A stretch of DNA of 34,863 nucleotides, taken from assembly GCF_003570705.1 (NCBI RefSeq), contig NZ_QWVT01000003.1, positions 1 to 34,863 of the forward strand, written 5' to 3'. Positions 17,529 through 27,600 of this stretch are shown piece by piece (within the stretch, counting starts at the first letter, position 1; each line of letters begins with the position of its first letter). The position numbers were made by a program, and so were the translations under genes. Source of the DNA: Mesobacillus zeae. GTDB lineage: Bacteria; Bacillota; Bacilli; Bacillales; Cytobacillaceae. The notes beneath the pieces were generated by a model that saw only the letters and a list, made by a program, of their open reading frames with translations, was not told the DNA's origin and searched no databases.

Positions 17529-18398
17529 TTGAAGCTTTTAATAAAAGCGCCGGCTAAAATTAATCTATCACTGGATGTTTTATATAAACGGCCTGATGGC
17601 TACCATGAAGTCGAAATGGTGATGACCACGATTGATCTCGCCGATCGTGTCGAATTGACATTGCTCGACAGGGATACAATCAAAATCAATTCACAGAACC
17701 GGTTTGTACCGGATGACCACCGAAACCTGGCTTATCAGGCGGCATTGCTGCTGAAAGAAAGGTTCAATGTCAAACAGGGTGTTTCCATTATGATAGAAAA
17801 AATGGTCCCAGTGGCAGCTGGACTGGCAGGTGGTAGCAGCGACGCAGCCGCTGCTCTCAGAGGACTCAATAAGCTATGGGGCCTTGGTCTTTCCCTTGAC
17901 GAACTTGCAGAGCTTGGAGCAGAAATCGGCTCCGATGTATCCTTTTGTGTTTATGGAGGCACAGCCCTGGCAACTGGAAGAGGCGAGAAAATCATGCAGC
18001 TCCCTGCACCTCCGACATGCTGGATTGTCCTTGCTAAACCGTTTATTGGTGTTTCTACGGCCGAGGTATACCGAAAGCTTAACGTAAACGCAGTCAAGCA
18101 CCCTGATACGAAAGAAATGATCAAAGCCATCGAGACGAATGATTTCGGGAAGATGTGCAACGAAGTCGGGAATGTCCTGGAGGATGTCACCCTGGGCCTT
18201 CATCCAGAGGTTGCGCAGATCAAGGACCAGATGCAGCGATTTGGTGCCGATGCTGTCCTGATGAGCGGCAGCGGTCCGACGGTTTTCAGTCTTGTTGAAC
18301 ATGATTCAAGAATGCATCGCATCTATAACGGTCTCAGAGGGTTCTGTGACCAGGTATTTGCTGTCAGAATGCTTGGAGAAAGACATACTCTTGATTGA
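17529..18398 (+). CDS. ispE: 4-diphosphocytidyl-2-C-methyl-D-erythritol kinase
   Basis: IspE phosphorylates CDP-ME in the MEP pathway to isoprenoid precursors. From the TTG at 17529 it is 289 residues, the B. subtilis length, and starts [13 protein letters not shown] as the family does. The GHMP-kinase ATP loop is [14 protein letters not shown] (94-107); expected catalytic residues are K10 and D136 (GSDVSF). AGGTGG (17518-17523) is five bases before the TTG; an upstream GTG at 17520 lies within this site. The third GHMP motif GSGPTVF is near the C-terminus. Confidence 0.95.
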   Translation: MKLLIKAPAKINLSLDVLYKRPDGYHEVEMVMTTIDLADRVELTLLDRDTIKINSQNRFVPDDHRNLAYQAALLLKERFNVKQGVSIMIEKMVPVAAGLAGGSSDAAAALRGLNKLWGLGLSLDELAELGAEIGSDVSFCVYGGTALATGRGEKIMQLPAPPTCWIVLAKPFIGVSTAEVYRKLNVNAVKHPDTKEMIKAIETNDFGKMCNEVGNVLEDVTLGLHPEVAQIKDQMQRFGADAVLMSGSGPTVFSLVEHDSRMHRIYNGLRGFCDQVFAVRMLGERHTLD

Positions 18399-18420
18399 AT
18401 CCGTATATTGATGCTATATT
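18391..18420 (+). promoter_or_regulatory. Candidate promoter of purR
   Basis: TTGATT (18391-18396), 18-base spacer, TATATT (18415-18420). The -35 overlaps the last codons of ispE. Confidence 0.4.
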
Positions 18421-18454
18421 TAGTATAGAATATTCGGGTTTTGGAGGTTCGCAA

Positions 18455-19282
18455 ATGAAATTTCGGCGCAGTGAACGATTGATCGATATGACAAATTATC
18501 TGCTTGAACATCCCCGGGAACTGGTTCCACTTACTTTCTTTGCCGAACGATACGGATCTGCTAAGTCATCGATCAGTGAGGATCTTGGGATAATCAAAGA
18601 AACTTTTGAGCAAAGGGGAATTGGCATTCTCCAGACGGTTCCAGGCGCAGCTGGAGGCGTGAAATTCCATGTCCAGGCAGCTGATGAGGAAGCAAAAGGG
18701 CTGATTGAAGAATTATGCGGGATTATGGAAAGCCCGGAAAGGCTTTTGCCAGGCGGGTATTTGTACATGAACGATATTTTGGGCAACCCATCCATTGTGA
18801 AAAAAGTAGGAAGAATCATTGCCTCAGCCTACTCCTCTCCTGCTATTGATGTGGTGATGACAGTGGCGACGAAAGGAATTCCTATTGCCTACGCAGTGGC
18901 AAGCTACCTTAATGTTCCTGTTGTGATTGTCAGAAGGGATCCAAAAGTTACAGAGGGTTCAACAGTAAGCATCAACTATGTATCAGGATCATCAAAACGG
19001 ATCCAGACAATGGTATTGTCCAAGCGCAGCCTTCCGGAAGGTTCCCGTGTCCTCATTGTCGATGATTTTATGAAAGCCGGCGGCACTGTAACCGGGATGG
19101 TGAACCTTCTTGAGGAATTCAAAGCAACGGTTGCGGGCATAGCAGTCCTTGTAGAGTCGGAAAATGCAGAAGAACGGCTGATTGATGAGTATCTGTCGCT
19201 TGTGCGTTTATCGGATGTCGATGTAAAAGATAAAAGGATTACCGTCAGCGAAGGAAATTTTTTTACAAGGAAAGAATCATAA
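18455..19282 (+). CDS. purR: Purine operon repressor PurR
   Basis: Represses purine synthesis and uptake genes; PRPP relieves repression. The 275-residue protein has an N-terminal winged helix (about 1-74, with MKFRRSERLIDMTNYLL and SAKSSISEDL) and a phosphoribosyltransferase-like domain whose PRPP motif VLIVDDFMKAGGT is at 199-211. Both acids D203 and D204 are kept. It is slightly shorter than B. subtilis PurR (285). GGAGG at 18443-18447 supports the ATG. ridA follows after 15 bases, a conserved pair. Confidence 0.96.
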   Translation: MKFRRSERLIDMTNYLLEHPRELVPLTFFAERYGSAKSSISEDLGIIKETFEQRGIGILQTVPGAAGGVKFHVQAADEEAKGLIEELCGIMESPERLLPGGYLYMNDILGNPSIVKKVGRIIASAYSSPAIDVVMTVATKGIPIAYAVASYLNVPVVIVRRDPKVTEGSTVSINYVSGSSKRIQTMVLSKRSLPEGSRVLIVDDFMKAGGTVTGMVNLLEEFKATVAGIAVLVESENAEERLIDEYLSLVRLSDVDVKDKRITVSEGNFFTRKES

Positions 19283-19297
19283 CAAGGGGTGGTAGAC

Positions 19298-19672
19298 ATG
19301 AAAGCAGTCCAAACTAATCAAGCACCGGCGGCCATCGGTCCATATTCACAGGGAGTTGTTGTCAATAACCTTTTTTTTAGTTCAGGCCAAATTCCTTTAA
19401 CGCCTCAAGGGGTCATGATTGAGGGCGGAGTTAAAGAACAAACGCACCAGGTGCTCCAAAATCTTCGGGCGGTACTTGAGGGAGCTGGCGCATCTTTTGA
19501 AACTGTTGTCAAAACAACGGTTTTTATCAGCAACATGGATGATTTTGCTCAATTGAATGAAGTGTATGGTGAGTATTTCGATACGCACAAACCAGCGCGC
19601 TCGACTGTTGAAGTTGCAAGGCTTCCGAAGGATGCGCTCGTGGAAATAGAAGCAGTGGCGCTCGTTAAGTAA
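19298..19672 (+). CDS. ridA: RidA family enamine/imine deaminase (YabJ)
   Basis: Hydrolyses reactive enamine/imine intermediates made by PLP enzymes. The 124-residue protein is typical: IGPYSQG near the N-terminus, the SSGQIPL motif, and the C-terminal [21 protein letters not shown] with the conserved arginine of the active site and terminal acid. AAGGGGTGG lies just before ATG 19298; a GTG at 19289 falls within it. In B. subtilis yabJ is co-transcribed with purR and needed for normal purine control. Confidence 0.95.
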   Translation: MKAVQTNQAPAAIGPYSQGVVVNNLFFSSGQIPLTPQGVMIEGGVKEQTHQVLQNLRAVLEGAGASFETVVKTTVFISNMDDFAQLNEVYGEYFDTHKPARSTVEVARLPKDALVEIEAVALVK

Positions 19673-19685
19673 CGGGCGTTTTTTT
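19659..19685 (+). terminator. Terminator of purR-ridA
   Basis: Stem CGCTCGTT/AACGGGCG (one G-U pair), AAGT loop, T run of seven. The 5' arm lies in the last ridA codons and the stop codon begins in the loop. Confidence 0.85.
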
Positions 19686-19788
19686 GCAGTTATTTCTACC
19701 AGTTATTTTTCCTTATACTAACAACTGTAGGTCTAATGGCATAAGTTCACCAAATTGCCCTACTTTTTCAAAAAAAATACCTCCCGAG

Positions 19789-19815
19789 GAAGGAAATCCA
19801 TGTTTGCTGTTGAAT
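19789..19815 (+). promoter_or_regulatory. Sigma-H promoter of spoVG
   Basis: GAAGGAAAT (19789-19797), 11-base spacer, GTTGAAT (19809-19815) match RNAGGAWWW-N11/12-RNNGAAT exactly. An A-rich tract just upstream (19769-19778) resembles the AbrB-bound region of the B. subtilis spoVG promoter. Confidence 0.88.
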
Positions 19816-19860
19816 TATATAACATAGATTTTATCTATCCGCAAAAAGGTGGTGAACAGA

Positions 19861-20151
19861 ATGGAAGTAACTGACGTAAGATTGCGCCGTGTGACTACAG
19901 ATGGACGGATGAGAGCAATTGCTTCCATCACTCTTGATAACGAATTCGTGGTTCATGATATTCGTGTCATTGATGGAAATAACGGATTGTTCGTGGCAAT
20001 GCCAAGCAAGCGTACTCCTGATGGTGAGTTCAGGGATATTGCCCACCCGATCAATTCTGGCACTCGAGGTAAGATCCAGGAAGCCGTGCTGGCTGAATAC
20101 CACCGTTTAGGTGAACTTGAAGTGGAATTTGAAGAAGCCGGTGCATCATAA
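19861..20151 (+). CDS. spoVG: Septation/regulatory protein SpoVG
   Basis: A 96-residue nucleic-acid-binding protein that affects asymmetric septation and many stationary-phase functions. It is almost identical to B. subtilis SpoVG (97 residues): starts [11 protein letters not shown] and has [32 protein letters not shown] precedes the ATG at 19861. Regulation by sigma-H and AbrB is expected from the promoter; abrB itself is in this window. Confidence 0.97.
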   Translation: MEVTDVRLRRVTTDGRMRAIASITLDNEFVVHDIRVIDGNNGLFVAMPSKRTPDGEFRDIAHPINSGTRGKIQEAVLAEYHRLGELEVEFEEAGAS

Positions 20152-20172
20152 AGAGAATAAGACAATCAAGGG

Positions 20173-20202
20173 GGGCCTACTTCATAAGTAAGGCTCTTTT
20201 TT
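20173..20202 (+). terminator. Terminator of spoVG
   Basis: Stem GGGCCTACTT paired with AAGT-A-AGGCTC (one bulged A, one G-U pair), CAT loop, T run of six. Confidence 0.8.
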
Positions 20203-20313
20203 AATACCCAGGCTTTTCCGTTGATAAACCTCTTTTTCCTCTTTTTTTCTCCAAATTCCGGAATTCCCGGGTTTTATACTAAAATGTTAAATGTTTCACA
20301 TAGCTATCATTTG

Positions 20314-20342
20314 TTGAAATGAATCGTTATTTAGGATATATT
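20314..20342 (+). promoter_or_regulatory. Sigma-A promoter of glmU-prs
   Basis: TTGAAA (20314-20319), 17-base spacer, TATATT (20337-20342), 34 bases before glmU. Confidence 0.7.
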
Positions 20343-20376
20343 CTTAATGGATAAAAAGGTAATTGGAGGCCTGCTG

Positions 20377-21750
20377 ATGTCTAATCGTTATGCAATCATT
20401 CTGGCAGCCGGACAGGGTACGAGAATGAAATCAAAGCTCTATAAAGTTCTTCACCCAGTGTGCGGCAAACCAATGGTTGAGCATGTTATTGACCAGGTAA
20501 GAAGTCTTGATATAAAGGATGCTGTGACGATTGTCGGTCACGGCGCTGAAAATGTCAAGGCACGTCTTGGAGGAAAATGTGAGTATGCCCTGCAGGAAGA
20601 ACAGTTGGGTACAGCACATGCTGTCCTTCAGTCAAAGCATATTCTCGGCGGCAAAGAAGGGCTAACTCTTGTTGTATGCGGCGACACACCGCTTGTGACA
20701 GCTCAAACAATGGAAGCGCTTTTCCTTCACCATGAGAAGAGCAAGGCAAAAGCAACGGTCCTGACAGCTTGTACTGCCAATCCAGCCGGCTACGGAAGGA
20801 TTGTTAGGAGCGAAGAAGGCTTTGTCGAGAAAATCGTCGAGCATAAGGATGCATCGGAAGAAGAACTGCAAATCGGGGAAATTAATACAGGTACATATTG
20901 CTTTGATAATCAGGCATTGTTTGAAGCAATTGAGAATGTATCCAACGACAACGCCCAGGGTGAATACTACTTACCCGATGTTATTGAAATTCTGAAAAAG
21001 CAGGGCGAAATTGTTTCTGCTTATATCACGGACAATTTCGAAGAAACGATGGGTGTCAATGACAGGGTTGCCCTGGCTGAAGCGGAACGACTCATGAGAA
21101 AAAGGATCAACGAGCACCATATGAGGAACGGTGTTACCATCATTGATCCTGCAGGCACCTATATTGATACGGACGCAGTGATTGGCCAGGATACAGTCAT
21201 TTACCCGGGAACGGTGATTTCAGGCAAGACAGCCATTGGCCCGGACTGTGTGATTGGACCGAATTCGGAAATCAGCAACTCTTCCATTGGAAGTGCTACA
21301 GTAATCCGCCAGTCTGCTGTTTTTGACAGCAGCGTGGGTTCAACTGTGGCCATAGGGCCGTTTGCCCATATCCGCCCTCAGTCGGATATCCATGATGAAG
21401 TGAAGATCGGCAACTTTGTCGAAATTAAAAAAGCCGTGTTTGGAAAAGGAAGCAAAGCTTCGCATTTAAGCTATATTGGAGATGCAGAAGTTGGCAGCGA
21501 TGTGAACCTTGGCTGCGGCTCTATTACGGTAAACTATGATGGGAAAAACAAACATCTGACGAAAATTGAAGACGGTGTATTCATTGGCTGCAATTCCAAC
21601 CTCGTCGCCCCGGTGACTGTTGGAAAGGGAGCCTATGTGGCAGCAGGTTCAACGGTGACAGAAGATGTTCCTGGAGAGGCGCTTGCAATTGCTCGTGCCC
21701 GTCAGGTGAACAAGGAAAATTACGTAGAAAAAATGAATGTACGGAAATAA
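20377..21750 (+). CDS. glmU: Bifunctional UDP-GlcNAc pyrophosphorylase / GlcN-1-P acetyltransferase
   Basis: Makes UDP-GlcNAc from glucosamine-1-phosphate for peptidoglycan and teichoic acids. The 457-residue protein has the uridyltransferase signature [11 protein letters not shown] (9-19) in an N-terminal domain to about 230 and a left-handed beta-helix acetyltransferase domain (about 250-457) with hexapeptide repeats and [29 protein letters not shown] precedes ATG 20377. prs follows after 16 bases, surely co-transcribed. Confidence 0.97.
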   Translation: MSNRYAIILAAGQGTRMKSKLYKVLHPVCGKPMVEHVIDQVRSLDIKDAVTIVGHGAENVKARLGGKCEYALQEEQLGTAHAVLQSKHILGGKEGLTLVVCGDTPLVTAQTMEALFLHHEKSKAKATVLTACTANPAGYGRIVRSEEGFVEKIVEHKDASEEELQIGEINTGTYCFDNQALFEAIENVSNDNAQGEYYLPDVIEILKKQGEIVSAYITDNFEETMGVNDRVALAEAERLMRKRINEHHMRNGVTIIDPAGTYIDTDAVIGQDTVIYPGTVISGKTAIGPDCVIGPNSEISNSSIGSATVIRQSAVFDSSVGSTVAIGPFAHIRPQSDIHDEVKIGNFVEIKKAVFGKGSKASHLSYIGDAEVGSDVNLGCGSITVNYDGKNKHLTKIEDGVFIGCNSNLVAPVTVGKGAYVAAGSTVTEDVPGEALAIARARQVNKENYVEKMNVRK

Positions 21751-21766
21751 TTCTTGGAGGTCCACC

Positions 21767-22723
21767 ATGTCAAATCAGTATTTAGACCCTAATTTAAAAG
21801 TATTTAGCTTGAATTCCAATCCCGAACTTGCAGAAGAAATCGCAAAAGTAATCGGTGTCGAGCTGGGAAAATGTTCAGTTTCGCGTTTCAGCGACGGTGA
21901 AATCCAGATCAATATCGAAGAAAGCATCCGCGGCTGCGATGTATTCGTCATCCAATCCACAAGCTCTCCTGTCAATGAGCATATCATGGAGCTCCTGATT
22001 ATGATTGATGCTTTAAAACGCGCATCTGCCAAGACAATCAATATCGTTATTCCGTATTACGGATATGCCCGTCAGGACCGTAAAGCGCGGGCTCGTGAAC
22101 CGATTACTGCCAAGCTTGTTGCAAACCTGCTTGAGACAGCCGGTTCGACGCGTGTCATCACGCTTGATTTGCATGCACCGCAAATCCAGGGATTCTTTGA
22201 TATTCCGATTGACCACCTTATGGGTGTGCCAATTTTGTCAGAGTACTTCAAGAACAGAATGCTTGGCAGAGACATCGTCATTGTTTCTCCTGACCACGGC
22301 GGTGTGACAAGGGCAAGAAAAATGGCAGAACGCCTGAAAGCGCCAATTGCCATCATTGATAAACGCCGTCCAAAACCGAATGTTGCTGAAGTCATGAACA
22401 TTGTCGGACACATTGAAGGTAAGGTTGCCATCCTGATTGATGACATCATCGATACGGCAGGCACTATCACACTAGCTGCCAATGCTCTTGTGGAAAACGG
22501 TGCGCTTGAAGTTCATGCATGCTGTACACATCCAGTTCTTTCCGGGCCGGCAATTGAACGGATCGAGCAATCGAAAATCAAGGAATTGGTCGTTACCAAT
22601 ACAATTGCACTTGAGGATGAAAAACGGATCGGGAAAATTGTCGAGCTATCTGTGGCTCCATTGATTGGCGAAGCCATCATCCGCGTCCACGAAGAACAGT
22701 CCGTTAGCACATTGTTTGATTGA
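21767..22723 (+). CDS. prs: Ribose-phosphate pyrophosphokinase
   Basis: Makes PRPP from ribose-5-phosphate and ATP. The 318-residue protein shows the ATP/Mg site [11 protein letters not shown] and the PRPP-binding loop [12 protein letters not shown] (about 222-233, D225 and D226). TTGGAGG is just upstream of ATG 21767. PRPP is the effector of PurR, encoded 3 kb upstream, and a substrate for purine synthesis, so the cluster is metabolically linked. No strong terminator is seen after it; only a weak AGGCTTGC/GCAAGTCT hairpin lacking a T run. Confidence 0.97.
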   Translation: MSNQYLDPNLKVFSLNSNPELAEEIAKVIGVELGKCSVSRFSDGEIQINIEESIRGCDVFVIQSTSSPVNEHIMELLIMIDALKRASAKTINIVIPYYGYARQDRKARAREPITAKLVANLLETAGSTRVITLDLHAPQIQGFFDIPIDHLMGVPILSEYFKNRMLGRDIVIVSPDHGGVTRARKMAERLKAPIAIIDKRRPKPNVAEVMNIVGHIEGKVAILIDDIIDTAGTITLAANALVENGALEVHACCTHPVLSGPAIERIEQSKIKELVVTNTIALEDEKRIGKIVELSVAPLIGEAIIRVHEEQSVSTLFD

Positions 22724-22794
22724 TTAGTATACAGTCTAGGCTTGCTTAACGGCAAGTCTTAAGCTGTTTCATTGCAGGCACCGATGCTTTTTGG

Positions 22795-22820
22795 GTTTAA
22801 ACCTTCCTGTTTTAGGGCAT
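22795..22820 (+). promoter_or_regulatory. Sigma-B promoter of ctc
   Basis: GTTTAA (22795-22800), 14-base spacer, GGGCAT (22815-22820) fit the general-stress sigma-B pattern GTTTAA-N13/15-GGGWAT closely (one mismatch). ctc is the founding sigma-B-dependent gene in B. subtilis. Confidence 0.85.
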
Positions 22821-22866
22821 TTTTTATAAAGAGCCATCATTCAATATATGGAAGGGGATCTTTTTT

Positions 22867-23505
22867 ATGAGCTCGGTATTGAATGCAAAAGAACGTACGG
22901 ATTTAAGGACTTCAAGTCTGAGAAAGCTTCGAAATGAAGGGAATATTCCTGCTGTCGTATACGGAAACAGCGTTGACAGCAGACCGGTGTATGTTAGCGG
23001 GGCTGATTTCCAGAAAATAATCCGCGAGGTAGGCCGGAATGGAGTCATTTCACTTAATGTAGGCGGAAGCAGCCAGAATGTCATTTTGAGCAGCTACCAG
23101 GAGGACGCGATTAAGCGGGAAATCCTCCATGCTGATTTTTTGGCAGTGGATATGTCAACGGAGGTCAGCGCCAACGTCAGAATCAACCTGACTGGCAAAG
23201 CAGCCGGAGTGAAAGACGGAGGCGTCATGCAGCAGCCAGTGCATGAGCTTTCCATAACAGCGACGCCAAACAATATCCCGCCATCATTGGATGTGGACAT
23301 CAGCTCGCTGCAGGTTGGTGAGAACCTTACCGTGGCGGACATTAAAAAAGGCACTCTGGACTTTCAGATTCAGGATGATGAGGAAACGGTCATCGTTTCC
23401 ATTCTTCCTCCTAAACAGGAGGAGGAAATCAATAGCGGGGAACAACAAGAGCCCGGAATACCTGAAAATGAGGAAGGCAGAGAAACAAAAGCAAGCGAGA
23501 AGTAG
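22867..23505 (+). CDS. ctc: General stress protein Ctc, bL25 family ribosomal protein
   Basis: A 212-residue protein of the L25/TL5/Ctc family that binds 5S rRNA in the 50S subunit, particularly under stress. The N-terminal L25 domain (about 1-95) includes AKERTDLRTSSLRKLR and PAVVYG; the C-terminal TL5 beta domain (about 96-190) includes GKAAGVKDGGVMQQPVHEL; the last 30 residues are acidic and low complexity. GAAGGGGA (22851-22858) is the ribosome site for ATG 22867. It lies between prs and pth as usual. Confidence 0.95.
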   Translation: MSSVLNAKERTDLRTSSLRKLRNEGNIPAVVYGNSVDSRPVYVSGADFQKIIREVGRNGVISLNVGGSSQNVILSSYQEDAIKREILHADFLAVDMSTEVSANVRINLTGKAAGVKDGGVMQQPVHELSITATPNNIPPSLDVDISSLQVGENLTVADIKKGTLDFQIQDDEETVIVSILPPKQEEEINSGEQQEPGIPENEEGRETKASEK

Positions 23506-23514
23506 CAGCAGAAT

Positions 23515-23542
23515 AGACGTAACCTTCTGGGTTACGTCTTTT
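23515..23542 (+). terminator. Terminator of ctc
   Basis: Perfect 10-bp stem AGACGTAACC/GGTTACGTCT (23515-23524 with 23530-23539), five-base loop, short T run. It may be leaky, leaving some sigma-B transcription of pth. Confidence 0.85.
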
Positions 23543-23585
23543 AACGTAGATAAGGAAAAGCTGGAATAATGGTGGAGGATTAGGT

Positions 23586-24152
23586 ATGAGATTAATTGTG
23601 GGATTGGGAAATCCGGGGAAACCCTACGAGCGGACGAGACACAACATTGGGTTTGATGTGATTGACGAAATTTCAGGCCGTTTCAATATTCCGTTGAATC
23701 AGGCTAAATTCAAGGGCGTGTACGGTTTAGGACTTGTACAAAGGGAAAAGGTCATCCTGCTGAAGCCACTCACGTATATGAACTTGTCGGGGGAATCAAT
23801 CCGTCCACTGATGGATTATTATAATATCAGTCTTGAAGAGCTGCTCATCATTTACGACGACCTGGACTTGCCGACTGGAAAGATCCGCCTGCGTGAAAAA
23901 GGCAGTGCCGGAGGGCATAACGGGATCAAGTCAACTATCGCCCATGTTGGGGCGCAGGAGTTTAAACGGATCCGTGTTGGAATCAGCAGGCCGCAAAACG
24001 GGATGGCTGTTGCTGATTATGTTTTGGGAAAGTTCAGCAGCGATGAACAGCCGAAGATGGAAGCGGCAGCCGCCAAGGCAGCGGAGGCTTGTGAAATGTG
24101 GCTGACCGAACCGTTCCTGAAGGTGATGAATACCTTTAATCAGCAAGCATAA
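23586..24152 (+). CDS. pth: Peptidyl-tRNA hydrolase (SpoVC)
   Basis: Releases tRNA from peptidyl-tRNA that has dropped off ribosomes. The 188-residue length equals B. subtilis SpoVC. The signature is [18 protein letters not shown] (6-23) with catalytic H19 and conserved N10; further conserved segments are [15 protein letters not shown] and [23 protein letters not shown] precedes the ATG. fin follows after about 95 bases under its own promoter. Confidence 0.97.
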   Translation: MRLIVGLGNPGKPYERTRHNIGFDVIDEISGRFNIPLNQAKFKGVYGLGLVQREKVILLKPLTYMNLSGESIRPLMDYYNISLEELLIIYDDLDLPTGKIRLREKGSAGGHNGIKSTIAHVGAQEFKRIRVGISRPQNGMAVADYVLGKFSSDEQPKMEAAAAKAAEACEMWLTEPFLKVMNTFNQQA

Positions 24153-24185
24153 CAGATAGGGTTATAAACATATGATAAGCTATAT

Positions 24186-24215
24186 GAATAAGTTTCTCCC
24201 AAAGAGCCAATAATA
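24186..24215 (+). promoter_or_regulatory. Candidate sigma-F/sigma-G promoter of fin
   Basis: GAATA (24186-24190) then, after 15 bases, GCCAATAATA (24206-24215), close to the sigma-F -10 GGHNAWAMTR. Read for sigma-G the same site is GAATA-N18-AATAATA. Both readings fit a gene active in the early forespore. Confidence 0.5.
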
Positions 24216-24247
24216 GGGCTGATGGAATGAACGGGGGAGGGACAGGC

Positions 24248-24478
24248 ATGGCAATCCACTATTACTGCCGTCACTGCGGTGTCAAAATTGGCTCCTTGGA
24301 GAAAGTCTCCTATTATAGTGACAGCCTTGGCATCAATAAGCTGTCAGAGGCTGAGCGTCAGGAAATGGTTTCATATGAAAGCAGCGGAGATATCCATATA
24401 AAGTCGATCTGTGAAGATTGTCAGGAAGCATTGGAACGAAATCCAGGCTTCCATGAGCATGATTACTTAATTCACTGA
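24248..24478 (+). CDS. fin: Anti-sigma-F factor Fin (YabK)
   Basis: Fin binds RNA polymerase/sigma-F and helps the switch from sigma-F to sigma-G in the forespore. The 76-residue protein matches the family length and begins MAIHYYCRHCGVKIGSLE; zinc-type motifs are CRHC (7-10) and CEDC near 58-61, followed by QEALERNP. GGGGGAGG (24233-24240) precedes ATG 24248; the ORF extends upstream by 7 codons without support. Together with csfB, two anti-sigma factors of the forespore programme lie in this window. Confidence 0.94.
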   Translation: MAIHYYCRHCGVKIGSLEKVSYYSDSLGINKLSEAERQEMVSYESSGDIHIKSICEDCQEALERNPGFHEHDYLIH

Positions 24479-24481
24479 AAC

Positions 24482-24510
24482 GCTTTGGACTTGTCATCCA
24501 AAGCATTTTT
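24482..24510 (+). terminator. Terminator of fin
   Basis: Perfect 8-bp stem GCTTTGGA/TCCAAAGC (24482-24489 with 24497-24504), seven-base loop, T-rich tail. Confidence 0.88.
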
Positions 24511-24634
24511 CTGTTGTGTTATTTATTGCAGGTTTAGGACTCTAATGTATATGACAGAAGGCATGCCAAACAGGGTAGACGGTTAACCCCCCAGTCCCTG
24601 AAGGCGCCGAATTTATAAAAGGGGAGAGGTTGGG

Positions 24635-27600
24635 ATGCAGGGGCTCAAAGCTCTGTTTAGTCTGCAGGATGATGTCCATTCGGTTGTTTCCGGCCTGAAG
24701 GAAGGGCTGAGGGAACAGCTTGTAGCAGGTCTTTCCGGCTCAGCGAGGACGGTTTTTTTCGCCTCCGTTTTTGAGCATATAAACAAGCCTGTTCTTATCA
24801 TTACACATAATTTGCTGCAGGCCCAAAAGCTGTATGATGATATGGCGAACCTGGCGGGTGAGAATCATGTTTTTCTATACCCAGCCAATGAATTGATTGC
24901 GGCCGAACTAAGCGTATCGTCGCCAGAGTTAAAAGCGCAGCGGATTGAAGCATTAAATCAGTGGGCGGCCAGCGGGCGCGGTATCGTCATTGCCCCGGTG
25001 GCAGGGCTGAGAAAAATCCTTCCGCCGAAAGACTTATGGTCAAGATTCCAGGTCAATTTTTCCGTTGGTGAAGAAGTAAGCTTGGAAGATATGCTGAACC
25101 AATTTGTCTATATGGGCTATGCAAGGACAGAAATGGTCTCTGCCCCTGGCGAGTTCAGTGTACGCGGTGGAATCATTGATATATACCCGCTTACAGCTGC
25201 AGACCCATTGCGGATTGAACTTTTTGATACAGAAGTAGACTCGATTCGATCGTTCTCGCTTGATGACCAGCGGTCGATTGATAAAATGATGGAGGTTTCC
25301 ATAGGTCCGGCAGTGGAGAGCCCTGTGGAAAACAGTCATTTGAAAAGGCTCGCAGAGGCACTTGAATCAGGACTTGCCGGAAGTTTAAAAAAGCTGAAGG
25401 ACGAAAAGGCGAAGAGCCAGCTTGCGCAAAACGTCGGATACGAACTAGAACAGCTTCGCAGCGGGCAGAAGCCTGAACAGCTGTTCAAATACTTATCAAT
25501 CGCCTATGAAAAGCCTCAAAGTTTGCTAGATTACTTGCCGGAAAACGGGATGGTCTTTATCGATGAGGCCAGCAGAGTCCAGGAAATGAATGAATCTCTC
25601 GGGAAGGAAGAAGCAGAGTGGTATACAAGTCTTCTTGCCGAGGGACAGATTATTCATAATCTAAAAGTGTCACACAATCTCCCTGAGCTTCTGCAGCAAA
25701 ATAACAGGCCTGTCATCTATATGTCTTTGTTCCTGAGGCATGTGATGAATACGAATCCGCAGAATATCATCAATGTTTCCTGCAAGCCAATGCAGAATTT
25801 CCACGGCCAGATGAATCTTCTGAAGGCTGAACTTGACCGCTGGAAAAAAGGGAATTATACGGTTGTTTTTCTGGGCGCGGATGAAGAGCGTACAGGCAAG
25901 CTGGAAAGAGTGCTGGAAGACTACGAGATGCCGGCATTCCGGGTTAAAGATGGTCAGCAGCTGTTGGCGGGGAAAGCACAGATTTTAAAAGGCAGTCTAA
26001 ATACCGGGTTTGAAATGCCTATCCAGAAGCTGGCGGTCATTACAGAAGAAGAGCTTTTTAACAAAAGGACGAAAAAAACTCAACGACGCCAGAAGCTTTC
26101 AAATGCGGAGAGGATCAAAAGCTATTCGGAACTGAAAGCCGGGGACTATGTGGTCCATGTAAACCACGGAATTGGAAAATACCTAGGGATTGAAACGCTT
26201 GTAATCAACGGAATCCACAAGGACTACCTTCATATCCGCTACCAGGGTACCGACAAGCTGTACGTCCCGGTAGAACAGATTGACCTAGTCCAGAAGTATG
26301 TCGGTTCAGAAGGAAAAGAACCAAAGATTTATAAACTGGGCGGCAGTGATTGGAAACGGGTCAAAAGCAAGGTTCAGTCTTCTGTCGAGAATATTGCTGA
26401 TGATTTAATCAAACTCTATGCAGAAAGGGAAGCAAGTGAGGGATATGCTTTTTCGCCTGATGGCGATATGCAGCGGGAGTTTGAGATATCGTTTCCATAC
26501 CAGGAAACAGCGGATCAGATACGCTCCATCCATGAAATCAAAAAAGATATGGAGCGGCTGCGGCCGATGGATCGCCTGCTTTGCGGAGATGTTGGTTACG
26601 GCAAAACCGAGGTTGCGATAAGGGCGGCTTTCAAGGCGATCGCCGATGGCAAACAAGTGGCTTTCCTCGTTCCGACAACCATTCTTGCCCAGCAGCATTA
26701 TGAGACAATGAGAGAAAGGTTCCAGGACTATCCGATTAATATTGGCCTTCTCAGCAGATTCAGGACAAGGAAGCAGCAGACTGAAACAATTAAAGGATTG
26801 AAGGCGGGAAGCGTCGATATTGTGGTAGGTACACACCGTATTCTTTCTAAAGATATCAGCTACCGGGACCTTGGTCTTCTCATCATTGATGAAGAGCAGC
26901 GTTTTGGCGTTACACATAAAGAGAAAATCAAGCAGCTGAAAACGAATGTGGACGTTCTGACACTGACGGCCACTCCGATTCCGCGGACACTGCATATGTC
27001 AATGCTTGGAGTGCGCGACTTGTCGGTCATCGAGACACCTCCGGAAAATCGCTTCCCTGTCCAGACATATGTGATGGAATATAACGGGGGTCTTGTCCGG
27101 GAAGCAATTGAGCGTGAACTGGCAAGGGACGGGCAGGTTTACTTTCTTTATAATCGTGTTGAGGATATTGAAAGGAAAGCTGAAGAGATATCCATGCTGG
27201 TACCTGATGCCCGCGTGACCTTCGCCCACGGAAGAATGACAGAGAATGAGCTTGAATCCGTCATGCTTGGATTTTTGGAGGGAGAATATGATGTCCTTGT
27301 CAGTACGACGATCATTGAAACCGGTGTGGACATACCCAATGTTAATACGCTGATTGTCCATGATGCGGATAAGATGGGTCTGTCCCAGCTTTATCAGCTG
27401 CGCGGGCGTGTCGGGCGTTCCAACCGGGTTGCATACGCTTATTTTACCTATCGGAAAGACAAGGTTTTGACAGAAGTGGCTGAAAAAAGGCTTCAGGCCA
27501 TCAAGGAGTTCACAGAGCTTGGTTCAGGCTTTAAAATTGCGATGCGCGATTTATCCATCCGCGGAGCCGGCAACCTGCTGGGTGCGGAGCAGCACGGATT

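Noticed and set aside
18429-18441. PurR box-like sequence (minus strand CCCGAATATT) before purR
   Set aside because: Two mismatches to the PurBox and no clear second inverted box; autoregulation is plausible but not supported by this sequence alone.
20262-20275. Noc-binding-like site around AATTCCCGGG
   Set aside because: The left half resembles ATTTCCCGGGAAAT but the right half (TTTT) does not, so the palindrome is not formed.
20292-20304. Half parS-like TGTTTCACA upstream of glmU
   Set aside because: Only the left half is present; the CACGTG centre is missing.
22737-22760. Terminator after prs (AGGCTTGC/GCAAGTCT)
   Set aside because: The stem is short with a G-U pair and no T run follows.
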